Positions 25,957 to 33,647 of a DNA stretch of 36,160 bases are shown here, piece by piece. The notes under the pieces are model-generated. The model did no database searches and was not told where the DNA came from. It saw only the letters and a program-made list of their open reading frames with translations. Each line of letters begins with the position of its first letter. Positions within the stretch are counted from its first letter, which is position 1. The position numbers and the translations under genes were made by a program. This DNA is from Candidatus Zixiibacteriota bacterium (GTDB lineage: Bacteria > Zixibacteria > MSB-5A5 > SM23-73-2), in assembly GCA_030615745.1 (NCBI GenBank), contig JAUWYR010000025.1, positions 1 to 36,160 on the forward strand. Direction: 5' to 3'.

Positions 25957-27084
25957 ATGAAAACTTTTTTCAAGTTTTTTTTAATTTTCTTTACTCTTTT
26001 CCTTTTATCCTGTAGCTCAAAGCTAAAATTTAAAGATTTAGATTTTAATGAACCTTCTTCTTGGATGAAGTTTCGCGGTGATTTAAAAAATTCCTCTTTT
26101 CTTTCTCAAAAAATTGAGGCTCCAAAAAGGCTTTTGTGGAAAAAAGAGCTGGGAGGAGCTTTAGTTAGCTCACCTGTGGCTACAAGCGGAGTGTTGATCT
26201 TGGGAGGGTTGGACAAAAAGCTTTATTTTATAGATGCTCAGACCGGGGAAAAACAAAAAACTTTCAAGACCCGCTCAAGTATTTCATTTTCTCCTTTATT
26301 GGAGGACTCAATTCTTTATTTTTCATCAGAGAAGGGGGATGGAAACCTTTATGCCTTAAACCTTTCAAATGGTGAGATTTTATGGAAAAAGGACTTAAAA
26401 GATCCATCCACCTCCCCTCTGGTAGTAGATGAGAAGATATACCTGGGCACTTCTGATGGAAGATTTTTCTGCCTGGATAAGATCTCAGGTAAGGTTATGT
26501 GGTTTTTTAAAACCGATGATGTAATAAGGTCTTTTCCTGCTTATGCTGATGGCTCTCTCTTTTTTGGCTCAGCTGGTGGTAATTTTTATTCCCTGGACAA
26601 AGAGTTGGGAAAAAAGGTTTGGAGCTTTGAAACAAAATCTGCGATTTTCTCCTCACCAGCGATAAAAAAAGAGAGTGTTTTTTTCGGATGCCTTGATGGA
26701 AACCTTTATGCTCTTAATAAAGTTAATGGAGATTTACTTTGGAAATTTGAGACCTCAGGGAAGATATTTTCTTCTCCAGCAGTGGATGATTCCACAGTTT
26801 TTATAGGTTCAAATGATGGATATTTGTATGCAGTCGATTTTTTATCGGGGAAAATGAATTGGAGGTTTGATGCTAAATCTGTAATTCGTTCCGCTCCTCT
26901 TATAGTAGGTAATAAAGTGTTTTTTGGCTCTTTGGATGGTAATTTTTATGTTCTGGATAAGGTGAATGGAGAACCTTTGTGGAGCTATAAAGCTGATGGG
27001 ATGATTTATTCTCCTCCGATTTTCTACGATGGCAAGATATATATAGCTACTTTTGATGGTTTTCTTTATTGTTTCGGAAAGTAG
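25957..27084 (+). CDS. PQQ-type beta-propeller lipoprotein (BamB-like)
   Basis: 375 residues from the ATG at 25957. The lipoprotein signal MKTFFKFFLIFFTLFLLSCS has lipobox LLSC with Cys19. Seven or eight blades of about 40 residues follow, each with a pattern such as FGCLDGNLYALNKVNGDLLW then KFETSGKIFSSPAVDDSTVF, the tryptophan-docking PQQ repeat. Without an enzyme domain, such lipoproteins are usually scaffolds like BamB of the BAM complex. It lies only 54 bases after the gene with the Omp85-like barrel, with the same leader repeat, so a shared envelope role is plausible. PQQ binding is not implied. The ATG lacks a clear ribosome-binding site. Confidence 0.85.
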   Translation: MKTFFKFFLIFFTLFLLSCSSKLKFKDLDFNEPSSWMKFRGDLKNSSFLSQKIEAPKRLLWKKELGGALVSSPVATSGVLILGGLDKKLYFIDAQTGEKQKTFKTRSSISFSPLLEDSILYFSSEKGDGNLYALNLSNGEILWKKDLKDPSTSPLVVDEKIYLGTSDGRFFCLDKISGKVMWFFKTDDVIRSFPAYADGSLFFGSAGGNFYSLDKELGKKVWSFETKSAIFSSPAIKKESVFFGCLDGNLYALNKVNGDLLWKFETSGKIFSSPAVDDSTVFIGSNDGYLYAVDFLSGKMNWRFDAKSVIRSAPLIVGNKVFFGSLDGNFYVLDKVNGEPLWSYKADGMIYSPPIFYDGKIYIATFDGFLYCFGK

Positions 27085-27136
27085 ATAGAAGAGTAAGCAG
27101 GTCAACGGATTGAGCGGATATAATTATCTGTTGTTA

Positions 27137-27181
27137 CCGAATTTTTAATTCGGCAATTCTTTGCTGCATTAAAAATGCAGC
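27137..27181. repeat. REP-like palindromes of the RAYT-associated type
   Basis: Hairpin 27137-27153 has arms CCGAATT and AATTCGG; hairpin 27163-27181 has arms GCTGCATT and AATGCAGC. CAACAACA follows, as at the copies flanking the RAYT gene. The first stem differs from the others but keeps the TTTTTAATT loop style. Confidence 0.75.
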
Positions 27182-27223
27182 AACAACACAAGGTCAGGGC
27201 ACCTGGCGTGCACAATATTTTAT

Positions 27224-27467
27224 GGTTCAATTTCGCAGAGGGATAAACCCTCCCTGGCCGGGCAGGCTGCTACGCGTAGAGGAGCCTTTATGGCTCCGAT
27301 ACCTTAAAAATGGCTTGAAAAACCTCAGATTTTGCTTGACAAAATAGTATAAAAACTTGTATTAGACTAAAGAAGCATTTCTTAGACCATCTATATTGCG
27401 GGAGTTCAGATGAATTCACCACGAGCTTTTTTTATCCATTGTGGCGTCAGGAGTTTCCTCCTGACGC
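27224..27467. repeat. Dockerin-associated intergenic cassette, copy B
   Basis: A TTCAATTTCGCAGAGGGATA element (about 27227) is followed by CCTGGCCGGGCAGGCTG and CTACGCGTAGAGG. Then comes a hairpin at 27281-27297 (arms GGAGCC and GGCTCC, loop TTTAT). At 27444-27467 is a hairpin with arms GCGTCAGGAG and CTCCTGACGC. The same elements occur at 7518-7810, 29282-29480 and 32621-32941 in different orders. No gene is seen in 27085-27616. Confidence 0.8.
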
Positions 27468-27526
27468 TAACTATTAAGCTCTGTTGAGAGTAATTTCTGT
27501 TAGCATTGGAAAATCCATGATTTCAC

Positions 27527-27555
27527 TTGATTATTCTATATTTTTGAGTTATAAT
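27527..27555 (+). promoter_or_regulatory. Probable promoter of the broken SBBP-dockerin gene
   Basis: TTGATT at 27527-27532 and a perfect TATAAT at 27550-27555 with 17 bases between them. GGAGG follows at 27607, then the ATG at 27617. The promoter outlived its gene. Confidence 0.5.
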
Positions 27556-27616
27556 TACATTGAGTTTAAATATATTATAATCAGGGAATTTGGTCGGCTT
27601 TAAATTGGAGGCGGAG

Positions 27617-27988
27617 ATGACCAAAAGACCTTTCATCTTGATGATTTTGCTTTTCGTTAGCATCCCTTGCCTTTGCTCAATCCGTTGACACCGCCTAGGT
27701 GAGACGATACAACGGACCAGCAGACTCCACTGATTGGGCTCGAGCAATAGCAGTAGATGGTTCTGGTAATGTTTATGTGACAGGATATAGTTATGGAGAG
27801 AGTGAGACTGGCTATGATTGCTCAGCATAAAGTATGTTCAGTTTCTGCGCGGGGATGTTGACAAAAATGATGTGGTGAATATAGTTGATGTTATTTATTT
27901 GGTTAACTTCTTGTTCAAATCTGGGCCAGAGCCGAACTGTAGCAGATCAAAAATAGTAATACCGGGAGATATGAGAATAAAAAAATAG
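27617..27988 (+). pseudogene. Broken secreted SBBP-repeat protein with dockerin
   Basis: A signal peptide starts at the ATG at 27617 (MTKRPFILMILLFVSIPCLC) and hits a stop after IR. Shifting frame by one restores the expected AFAQSVDTA, then a TAG where SBBP proteins have Trp, then [20 protein letters not shown] and [20 protein letters not shown], a clear SBBP repeat. The frame then stops at CSA. A dockerin repeat follows in yet another register: GDVDKNDVVNIVDVIYLVNF then LFKSGPEPNCSRS, ending at 27986-27988. So there is a frameshift, a nonsense change and a large internal deletion near 27829. It once belonged to the same class of secreted dockerin proteins as its downstream neighbours. Confidence 0.8.
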
Positions 27989-28048
27989 TTAAATAACAAA
28001 TATATTTGTAGATAGAAAGATTATGGTATATATGAGGAGGGAGGTAAA

Positions 28049-29281
28049 ATGAATTCAAACGTATTGTATTTTATAATGGGATCGTTTATAATGACGATCT
28101 TATTATCGGTTGTAGGACTTGACCGTGCATCGACTGTAAGGGTGGATGAAAGTCCGTTTGTTAAACCAAGTGTTACACTGAACATCCACGGAAGTGAAAG
28201 CCTTGGAGATATTGGAATAACTAAAACTACTATGCATGTCGATGATGACAACGTAGCAGTACCATGGGAGAAAACAAAGGAAAATCCCTATCAACGTGTG
28301 CGAGACGAGGAGAATGCTGCAAGTTCTGGTGATACAATCGTTTGTGGTGATGTTAATGGTGTTGGAATTGTGCCGTTTGGAAATGTGACCCTTGCAGACT
28401 GCGTCTATCTCTGGAACTATCTATTAAAAGGAGGACCGCCACCAGTGCCAATGGTATGCGTGGCTGATGTTGATGGTACTGGGTCAGTAAACATTATAGA
28501 CTGGAATGCCCTTACCAAATACCTGTATAAAGACTGTGTTGCGCCAGTAGATAACTGCTGCGAATCAGCTAATACAACACAGCAACCAAGGACTGATATG
28601 TTACTTAATATGGTGAATGCTGGTATATCAGATAATGTTATGATGATAGAGAATACTACTGCCTTTCCTGGTGCTCAGGATCATGTGATTCGCATCAATG
28701 GTTCGTGGAATGTGGAGCTGGGAGCATACGGTATGGTCATGTTTTTTGATACAACTAAGCTTGAGATCGCCAGCGTCTCGTTGGAGGGCACTGTCGCTGA
28801 AGGTGAAGTATTCATTACTAATTCTTTAGGTGGTTCAAGCTGTTTAAAAGCTGCAGCCGCCTTCTATACTAATATTCCTCCAGGTTCAGGTATGTTGTTC
28901 AAAGTATTGGTTAATATAAAGGAAAACGCTCCATTTGGTGAAACTGATCTGATTCTGTTTAACGACCCGGGACCGCCACCTTCAATGTGCGCTTATGCAC
29001 TCTCAGATGGAAGTAATGATGTACTTCCTGAATTGATCGATGGGACTTTGAACATACAATGGATTTGTGGCGATGTCAATGGAGATGGAACAATAAATAT
29101 AGGTGATGTGATCTACTTAGCGAACTATTTTTTGAAAGGCGGAGACCCGCCACCTACCCCAATTTCTCGCGCTAATGCCAATGGGGATGGTGTAATAAAT
29201 CTTGCTGATGTTATATACTTGGCGAACTATCTCTTAAAAAGCGGTCCTGCACCTCATGATTGTGAAAACTACGAACCTTAG
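28049..29281 (+). CDS. Secreted protein with dockerin - cohesin-like - dockerin layout
   Basis: 410 residues with a GAGGAGGGAGG site. N-terminal signal or anchor about 5-25. Residues about 98-165 form a degenerate dockerin pair (CGDVNGVGIVPFGNVTLADC, ADVDGTGSVNIIDWNALTKY). Residues about 185-337 look like a cohesin-type beta-sandwich: PGAQDHVIRINGSWNVELGA, YGMVMFFDTTKLEIASVSLE, a glycine-rich middle, then GSGMLFKVLVNIKENAPFGE and ELIDGTLNI; the FDTTKLEI segment matches the YDPTKLEV-type strand of cohesins. Residues 340-401 form a canonical dockerin pair (CGDVNGDGTINIGDVIYLAN, ANANGDGVINLADVIYLANY), followed by the PHDCENYEP tail. It may scaffold other dockerin proteins. The cohesin assignment rests on pattern recognition, not a profile search. 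Confidence 0.75.
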   Translation: MNSNVLYFIMGSFIMTILLSVVGLDRASTVRVDESPFVKPSVTLNIHGSESLGDIGITKTTMHVDDDNVAVPWEKTKENPYQRVRDEENAASSGDTIVCGDVNGVGIVPFGNVTLADCVYLWNYLLKGGPPPVPMVCVADVDGTGSVNIIDWNALTKYLYKDCVAPVDNCCESANTTQQPRTDMLLNMVNAGISDNVMMIENTTAFPGAQDHVIRINGSWNVELGAYGMVMFFDTTKLEIASVSLEGTVAEGEVFITNSLGGSSCLKAAAAFYTNIPPGSGMLFKVLVNIKENAPFGETDLILFNDPGPPPSMCAYALSDGSNDVLPELIDGTLNIQWICGDVNGDGTINIGDVIYLANYFLKGGDPPPTPISRANANGDGVINLADVIYLANYLLKSGPAPHDCENYEP

Positions 29282-29480
29282 GTAGTAAACAGTAAACAGT
29301 AGACAGTAGACAGTAAACAGTAAGAAACCTTTAATGGTGGCGTCAGGAGTTTACTCCTGACGCTTAAGATTCTATCGGGAGGTAACTCCCAAAAGACTGA
29401 AAAAAAATACATTTTTGTTCTTCAATTTCGCAGAGGGATGAACCCTCCTACGCGTAGAGAAGCCTTTATGGCTCCGATAC
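29282..29480. repeat. Dockerin-associated intergenic cassette, copy C
   Basis: AGTAAACAGTAGACAGTA-type tandem units (about 29284-29323) come first. Next are a GCGTCAGGAG/CTCCTGACGC hairpin (29340-29363), an imperfect TCGGGAGGTAACTCCC element (about 29374-29390), TTCAATTTCGCAGAGGGATG (about 29421), CTACGCGTAGAG and AGCCTTTATGGCT. The order is the same as in copy A after the orphan dockerin tail. Confidence 0.8.
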
Positions 29481-29555
29481 CTTGAAATCTGCTTAGGAAT
29501 TGTATTACCTGGATACAATCTGCTTATAAAGTACAAAATATATATGAAAGCCCTA

Positions 29556-29583
29556 TTGACAAATCGAAAAATTTTGTTAAATT
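29556..29583 (+). promoter_or_regulatory. Possible promoter upstream of the C25 peptidase gene
   Basis: A perfect TTGACA (29556-29561) is followed after 16 bases by TAAATT (29578-29583), a weak -10. It is the only promoter-like pair seen in the 29481-29821 gap. Confidence 0.3.
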
Positions 29584-29640
29584 AATTTAAGAGCATATGA
29601 TGAGTTCATATTAGCCCTAACTTGCAGGAAGAAAAAATTT

Positions 29641-29799
29641 ATGTTTTATCTGGAAGATTTTTTTTACCATGTTGCATCGAAATCTCCTCGCCCCTACCAA
29701 AGTGGTGGGATAGTTTCTGAATTGGCAAAAACTATAATCTCAATGAATGGAGGACAATATAAAAACCTTTTTAATCCGTCATTTCTTGCCGACAAATAA
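29641..29799 (+). CDS. Possible small protein of 52 residues upstream of the C25 peptidase
   Basis: An ATG at 29641 opens MFYLEDFFYHVASKSPRPYQ, continues SGGIVSELAKTIISMNGGQY and ends KNLFNPSFLADK, followed by TAA. AGGAAG lies about 8 bases before the ATG, and the stop is 22 bases before the next gene. The composition is protein-like, but nothing in it is recognised and there is no signal peptide. It could be a real small gene, a leader peptide or a gene fragment. Confidence 0.35.
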   Translation: MFYLEDFFYHVASKSPRPYQSGGIVSELAKTIISMNGGQYKNLFNPSFLADK

Positions 29800-29821
29800 T
29801 CTAACAGATAAGGAGTGAAAA

Positions 29822-32620
29822 ATGACTAAACAAAAATTAATCATTTCATTGCTTTTTGCAGTATCCATTGTGTTTTTTGTTAACCCCCTCTTATCAGAGG
29901 ATGGATATAAAGTCCGTTATGTGGCTGAGTTCTCCATAGATGACCTCTCATTCGATAAAGTGAAGGGATATGATATTATAACACTTAAGAACGGCGATTG
30001 CCTTGCTGAACTTGGGAAACCGATGTTACCGTCAAAGGGGCTAAGAATAGCACTGCCAGGAGGAATGGAAGTGAAGAGTGTGAATGTAATAGATACAAAA
30101 AGCGAGGAAATTCCTGGTGAGTATAATATCTTTCCATCTCAGCCACCGAGAAAAATAGGTTCCTCAGATAAGAATATAGATTTTGTTGAGCCGGACAAAA
30201 AGACTTATACATCCACTCAGCCGTATCCAAAAAAATTAGTGGAGTTTGTTCATCAAGGTGATTTGGCAGGTCAGGGTATCGCTACGCTTCAGATTTATCC
30301 TCTACAATATGTTCCTGGTGAAAAGAGACTCACATTTTACACTTCTATCACCCTGGTTTTAGAAGGGGTTGGCGGATATGAATGTGGTGATTATCTTTCG
30401 CCAAATATCTCAGAGAAAAGCAGAAAAACTTACCAGCGGATGATCAAAGATATGGTGCAAAATCCTGAGGATGTTGAGTTAAAAACAGCTTTTAAGATGG
30501 GTAGCTCAATTTTGCTCCCGGATGGACCATTCGATCACGTGATCATCACCTCCACCTCCTATGCTTCAAACTTTCAGTCCCTTGTTGATTGGCACACCAA
30601 AAAAGGAGTAAGAGATACGACAGTCACTACGACATGGATCACCAGTAATTACGAAGGCGCGAGCAATCAGGAGAAAATCCGCAACTTCATCATCGATGCC
30701 AATTCGAGCTGGGGAACAATCTATTTTCTTTTGGGCGGTGAGCATGGGACTGTTCCCTTTGAGTACAGAATCTACTACGCAGGAGAAAACACACCCAGCG
30801 ATCAATACTATTCTGACTGGGACGATGATTGGACCCACGAGGTTTTCGTGGGCAGAGTTTCAGTAGGAAACACAACTGAAATCAATACATTTGTAAACAA
30901 TGTTCTGAAATACGAAAAAGACCCTCCTCGAACAGACTATCCGCTGGATGTCCTGCTTATAGGGATGGATCTTGATGCTGCCACACATTGTGAAGATCTG
31001 AAGAACACTATTGACAGCTATATTCCTTCAGGGTTTAACGTGACCAAAGTATACGATAGTCATGGCGGAAATCATAGAGACAGTGTTCTCATTGCACTCA
31101 AAGCTGGTCAAAATCTGGTAAATCATGTAGACCATTCCAACGTTGATGTCATGTGCACCGGCGACTGGAACCACGGCTGGTGTATTTCCAGCTATGATGT
31201 GGATCATTTAACCAATCACGATCAGATGTCTGTAGTAGTCTCTACCGGCTGCTATCCAAATGCTATGGATTACAATGATTGCATTGCTGAGCATTTTGTG
31301 TTCTACAATTCTTATGAAGCGGGAGTAGCTTTCACTGGCAACACTCGTGATGGATGGTACACTCCAGGTGAGCCATTCAGCCTATCCAGCTTGTTGGACA
31401 GGGAATGGTGGAGAGGGCTGTTTACCCGTGATGTGTATAAGCTGGGTGAAACTCTTGTGGACAGCAAACATCACTTCAGCACTTCGAGTTCAGTCAGGAA
31501 GCACTGTGAATGGACCTTCAACCTTCTGGGTGAGCCGGAGATGCCGATATGGACTGATGAGCCGGATAGTTTTGCGGTGACCTTTCCATCTCTACTTCCA
31601 ATAGGAACTTCTTCGTTTTTGGTCCATGTTGAGGATTCAACCACGCATGCTCCTGTATACCAGGCTTATGTCTGTTTATGGAAAGGAGATGAGGTCTATC
31701 TGACTGGATATACCGGCACCGGAGGCTATAAGATCTTTAACCCATCTCCAGCTACCCAGGGAACTCTGTATGTAACCGTAACCAAACACAACTATATTCC
31801 ATATGAAGGTGAAGCAATTGTTGCCAGCCCCCTTGTCATTACCCAGCCAGCTACAGATGTAGAAGAGACCAGCGCAACCATTCATGGTTATCTGGAAAAT
31901 GATGGTGGATTGGAGACAACCTGCTGGTTGGTATGGGATACTGACTCCGGAGAGCCTTATGCTAACATAGAATCATTAGGAGTAATGGCAAGCGGTTCAG
32001 AATTCAGCAAGGAACTTAACGGACTTACAGAAGGACAGGTCTACTACTTCAACGCCAAAGCAAATAACAGTGCAGGATGGGGCAGTGACGGAGAACTGAC
32101 GTTTTTGACCAAACCACTACCGCCAACAGAGCTAACAGCGGAGGCAACCAGTTGCAGCACGATATACCTCACCTGGACTAAACACCAATCTGCAGATAGA
32201 ACAGTCATTGAAAGAAATGGAACTCAAACATGGGTGAGAGGAGAAGGAATAGAAATATGCAATGATACAGCTACAAACTGCGAGGACTCAGGATTAGAAC
32301 CCGAGCATCATTACTACTACCAGGCATGGTCATATTGCATAGAAGGAGAACTACATCAATATAGCGACGGCTATATCGAAACAGATGCCATAACACTTTT
32401 TATGTGCGGGGATGCAAATGGAGATAGAGTTATAAACTTATCAGATGTCATCTATTTAGCAAACTATCTCCTGAAAAGCGGAGACCCGCCATCAGACCCA
32501 ACTTGTCGGGCTAATGCCAACGGAGATACAGTGATAAACCTGGGTGACGTTATATTCTTGGCGAACTATTTGTTGAAAGGCGGACCTGCTCCGCACGATT
32601 GTGAAAACTACGAACCTTAG
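29822..32620 (+). CDS. Secreted gingipain-like cysteine peptidase (family C25) with C-terminal dockerin
   Basis: 932 residues with an AAGGAG site. Signal peptide MTKQKLIISLLFAVSIVFFV, cut near residue 25. Residues about 28-220 are a C25-type propeptide (LPSKGLRIALPGGMEVKSVN). Residues about 238-580 are the peptidase: DHVIITSTSYASNFQSLVDW, LLGGEHGTVPF, VGRVSV, catalytic H438 in NHVDHSN and C477 in VVSTGCYPNAMDY. An Ig-like domain (about 582-650) and two FN3-like stretches (about 675-765 and 770-850) follow. The dockerin pair at about 863-925 (CGDANGDRVINLSDVIYLAN, ANANGDTVINLGDVIFLANY) ends in PHDCENYEP, as in the gene upstream. It probably cleaves proteins outside the cell while held by a cohesin-like partner. 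By eye it is richer in G+C than the housekeeping genes. Confidence 0.9.
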   Translation: MTKQKLIISLLFAVSIVFFVNPLLSEDGYKVRYVAEFSIDDLSFDKVKGYDIITLKNGDCLAELGKPMLPSKGLRIALPGGMEVKSVNVIDTKSEEIPGEYNIFPSQPPRKIGSSDKNIDFVEPDKKTYTSTQPYPKKLVEFVHQGDLAGQGIATLQIYPLQYVPGEKRLTFYTSITLVLEGVGGYECGDYLSPNISEKSRKTYQRMIKDMVQNPEDVELKTAFKMGSSILLPDGPFDHVIITSTSYASNFQSLVDWHTKKGVRDTTVTTTWITSNYEGASNQEKIRNFIIDANSSWGTIYFLLGGEHGTVPFEYRIYYAGENTPSDQYYSDWDDDWTHEVFVGRVSVGNTTEINTFVNNVLKYEKDPPRTDYPLDVLLIGMDLDAATHCEDLKNTIDSYIPSGFNVTKVYDSHGGNHRDSVLIALKAGQNLVNHVDHSNVDVMCTGDWNHGWCISSYDVDHLTNHDQMSVVVSTGCYPNAMDYNDCIAEHFVFYNSYEAGVAFTGNTRDGWYTPGEPFSLSSLLDREWWRGLFTRDVYKLGETLVDSKHHFSTSSSVRKHCEWTFNLLGEPEMPIWTDEPDSFAVTFPSLLPIGTSSFLVHVEDSTTHAPVYQAYVCLWKGDEVYLTGYTGTGGYKIFNPSPATQGTLYVTVTKHNYIPYEGEAIVASPLVITQPATDVEETSATIHGYLENDGGLETTCWLVWDTDSGEPYANIESLGVMASGSEFSKELNGLTEGQVYYFNAKANNSAGWGSDGELTFLTKPLPPTELTAEATSCSTIYLTWTKHQSADRTVIERNGTQTWVRGEGIEICNDTATNCEDSGLEPEHHYYYQAWSYCIEGELHQYSDGYIETDAITLFMCGDANGDRVINLSDVIYLANYLLKSGDPPSDPTCRANANGDTVINLGDVIFLANYLLKGGPAPHDCENYEP

Positions 32621-32941
32621 GTAGTAAACGGTAAACAGTAGACAGTAAACAGTGAACGGTAAACGGTAAACAGAAAAAGAAAAAACCTTTGATGGTGGCG
32701 TCAGGAGTTTCCTCCTGACGCCTTGTTGTTTAATTTCGGAGAGGTATAAAACCTCTGCTACGCGTAGAGGAGCCTTTATGGCTCCGATACAATAGAAACT
32801 GAATTAAATCATTCTGTCGGGAGTTACCTCCCGACAGCACGGAAACAAAATTACATTTTCTCATTCAATTCCACAGAGGGATGAACCCTCTGCTAAGCGA
32901 AGCTGCCTGCCCGGCCAGGGGAGCCTTCATGGCTCCGATAT
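32621..32941. repeat. Dockerin-associated intergenic cassette, copy D (two units)
   Basis: AGTAAAC/GGTAAAC tandem units (about 32623-32673) are followed by a hairpin at 32698-32721 (arms GCGTCAGGAG and CTCCTGACGC). A first CTACGCGTAGAGG plus GGAGCC/GGCTCC hairpin lies at about 32757-32785. A hairpin at 32814-32837 has arms CTGTCGGGAG and CTCCCGACAG. A second unit at about 32867-32941 has CAGAGGGATGAACCCTCTG, GCCTGCCCGGCCAGG and a GGAGCC/GGCTCC hairpin at 32920-32936. No gene lies in 32621-33263; from 32942 to 33213 the DNA is AT-rich with TTTGACA-type strings. Confidence 0.8.
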
Positions 32942-33213
32942 CCTACAAACTGCATAGAAATCATAGACCCACCTTGAGGCAAGATAGGCTACCAACCTAA
33001 AATCGTCCTTGAACCGACCTGCTAAGATTTAATATCCCAAATAATAACGACTTTGTCATTTTGACCTCATCTTTGTCAAAATAGCATAAAAATTTGACAG
33101 ATTCTCACTTGATATGCCATTTTGACATTATAGCAGATTCTTATACTTTTCGTCGATTATCATAATCCGTTGAAATTAAACAGCTTATAGAATAAGATTT
33201 TAGATTTACATTT

Positions 33214-33230
33214 TGGCACGGGCTTTGCAT
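33214..33230 (+). promoter_or_regulatory. Sigma-54 (RpoN) promoter upstream of the hsp20-hsp20-dnaK cluster
   Basis: TGGCACGGGCTTTGCAT matches the sigma-54 consensus TGGCAC-N5-TTGCA exactly, with GG (33215-33216) and GC (33227-33228) separated by the required 10 bases. Transcription would start near 33240, giving a short leader of about 25 bases that holds the GGAGG site of the first hsp20 gene (ATG 33264). An enhancer-binding activator would be needed; none is coded in this window. No clear sigma-70 promoter is seen alongside. Confidence 0.8.
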
Positions 33231-33263
33231 TATATATTACAAAAAAATCAGGAGGTGAGAAAG

Positions 33264-33638
33264 ATGAGATTGATTAGCTTTTTACCGATATTTGACTCTT
33301 TTGATTTCAGGAATGGCAATGGATTTGATCCCGATATGGATATTTTTGAAACTGATAAGGATTTTGTTATCGAGGCTGAAATTCCAGGAGTTTCAAAAAA
33401 TGATATGAAGTTAAATGTGGAGAATGATATCCTTACTCTGGAGGTTGAAAAGAAAAAAAAGAAAGAAGATGAGAGTTTTATATTTAAAGAAAGCAGAGAG
33501 GGAAAATTCAAAAAGATATTCTCTCTCCCTAATGATGTGGAGTCTGATAAGATAAAAGCTAAATTTGAAAATGGGGTTTTGAGGATAATAATTCCCAAAG
33601 CCAAGGTTTTAATACCAAGAGAAATAACCCTTAACTAA
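33264..33638 (+). CDS. Small heat-shock protein (Hsp20/alpha-crystallin), first copy
   Basis: 124 residues from the ATG at 33264 with GGAGGTGAG upstream; an in-frame start at 33213 would lie inside the sigma-54 promoter. The N-terminal arm is short (MRLISFLPIFDSFDFRNGNG). The alpha-crystallin domain is about 25-115: FVIEAEIPGVSKNDMKLNVE, NDILTLEVEKKKKKEDESFI, then the AKFENGVLRIIIPKA signature near the end. The last residues PREITLN hold a weak I-x-I-like tail. An ATP-independent holdase that keeps unfolding proteins soluble for DnaK. First gene of the cluster; the second hsp20 follows after nine bases. Confidence 0.93.
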   Translation: MRLISFLPIFDSFDFRNGNGFDPDMDIFETDKDFVIEAEIPGVSKNDMKLNVENDILTLEVEKKKKKEDESFIFKESREGKFKKIFSLPNDVESDKIKAKFENGVLRIIIPKAKVLIPREITLN

Positions 33639-33647
33639 AAGAAAGGA

